From Spongospora subterranea (taxonomy: Eukaryota; Endomyxa; Phytomyxea; Plasmodiophorida; Plasmodiophoridae): 37,453 nucleotides of DNA. The stretch is taken from contig OUQQ01000134.1 of the NCBI GenBank assembly GCA_900404475.1, positions 1 to 37,453 on the forward strand, written 5' to 3'. The notes beneath the pieces are model-generated. The model was not told the origin of the DNA, made no database searches, and saw only the letters and a list, made by a program, of their open reading frames with translations. The translations under genes were made by a program, and so were the position numbers. This document shows positions 36,837 to 37,453 of the stretch, piece by piece. Each line of letters starts with the position of its first letter. Positions within the stretch are counted from its first letter, which is position 1.

Positions 36837-37453
36837 CAGGTTCACCCTAAAATGTGGTGGTATATTCCCTCGTATCCTGTTGATGGAGCACAAGAACTGC
36901 TGTAAATCCGCTGCAATTGTCGGGACGTTAAGAGTTGCTAATGCGGATACCATATCTGGGTCGGATGACGTCCCTTTAGCTGAAATAACGCGACCGCACC
37001 ATTTTACTGTGTTCCTATAGAGATGAAATCGATTCGGATTGAGCTTGATGCCGAAGCGAGCAAAAAGGCCACGAAGCTTGTTGAGCAAATGAAAATAATC
37101 ATTGATGTTTTGGGCATAACCCAACAGGTCTTCAACCCACAGTAGGACGCCATTATACAGGAGATTCGCCTAAAACCTCGTGCATTCCCGCTTGAAACGC
37201 GAAAACGGCGTCGGCCAATCGTTGTATGCTTCTTCGTTGCGTGTAGACTGCTTCATGGGTCATGAAGGAACAGCGTTCCTGCGATACGGGATGTTGGGGA
37301 AACTGCCAGCAGCCTTCCAAGGCGTCCAGCAATATATATATCGATGAGTTACGTAGGTAATTGAGGATGATATCTATATGTGGCATCGGCCAAATTGTTC
37401 GTTCTGATCGTCTGTTCACATCTTTGGGGTCAATGCATAGACGATGACCACGA
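36837..37453 (-). mobile_element. Ty3/gypsy reverse-transcriptase relic running off the window
   Basis: On the minus strand from the window end, HRLCIDPKDVNRRSERTIWP (R.C.D...+N..T....P+P block) leads to IYILLDALEGCWQFP (the F..LDA..GYWQ+P block) and a Phe-to-Met-altered SFMTHEAVYTQRR. After a one-base frame change comes VEDLLGYAQNINDYF, where the YVDD site is changed to WVED, so the first catalytic Asp is Glu. Then KLNPNRFHLYRNTVKWCGRV, DPDMVSALATL and ADLQQFLCSINRIRGNIPPH follow, a pattern of gypsy elements that read WCGR+IS...+P..LQQF. The frameshift and altered active site mean a dead copy; the 5' part lies outside the window. Confidence 0.87.

Overview
The window is nuclear DNA of a unicellular eukaryote. 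About seventeen protein genes lie on both strands, most split by GT-AG introns of 45-69 nt, with intergenic gaps often under 200 bp. I rebuilt the exons by hand from splice sites, reading frame and resemblance to families I know; no search or RNA data were available, so exon borders are predictions. AP-4, TRAPPC13, SAGA-like and GNL1-like proteins are typical of eukaryotes, and two probable ciliary microtubule proteins plus an Sfi1-type centrin-binding protein suggest a flagellated stage such as a zoospore. Tiny introns with decayed LTR retrotransposons would fit a phytomyxid or similar protist, but that placement is only a guess.

Layout. 0.15-1.2 kb: enoyl-CoA delta-isomerase (+). 1.2-4.5 kb: gene-poor, with a decayed Ty1/copia relic (-). 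4.6-6.2 kb: a nine-exon gene with an SPT3-like C-terminus (+), converging on GNL1 (-, 6.25-8.1 kb). 8.1-8.8 kb: Ty3/gypsy reverse-transcriptase relic with an 81-bp tandem duplication. 9.4-13.1 kb: a tandem cNMP-binding-domain protein and a PX-SH3 protein (both +). 13.4-15.4 kb: CIMIP1/C20orf85-like ciliary protein and a shortened DNAJC11 (both -). 15.9-17.1 kb: a second copia relic whose 3' end forms a palindrome with arms of about 376 bp. 18.2-20.6 kb: TRAPPC13 and a CFAP107-like protein (+). 20.7-21.7 kb: MOB (-). 22.4-23.7 kb: DHHC palmitoyltransferase (+). 23.9-27.0 kb: Sfi1-like, coproporphyrinogen III oxidase and a small unknown gene, head to tail (-). 27.5-30 kb: small or intronless genes, one EF-hand-like and one ZPR1-like. 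30.7-34.3 kb: complete AP-4 epsilon (-). 34.3-37.45 kb: mostly unassigned, ending in another gypsy relic that runs off the window.

The genes do not form one pathway. Themes that recur are membrane traffic (AP-4 epsilon, TRAPPC13, PX-SH3, DHHC enzyme), cilium/centrosome/cell cycle (CIMIP1-like, CFAP107-like, Sfi1-like, MOB) and mitochondrial or metabolic functions (enoyl-CoA isomerase, DNAJC11, CPOX). The most unusual structure is the copia-derived palindrome at 16.28-17.09 kb.
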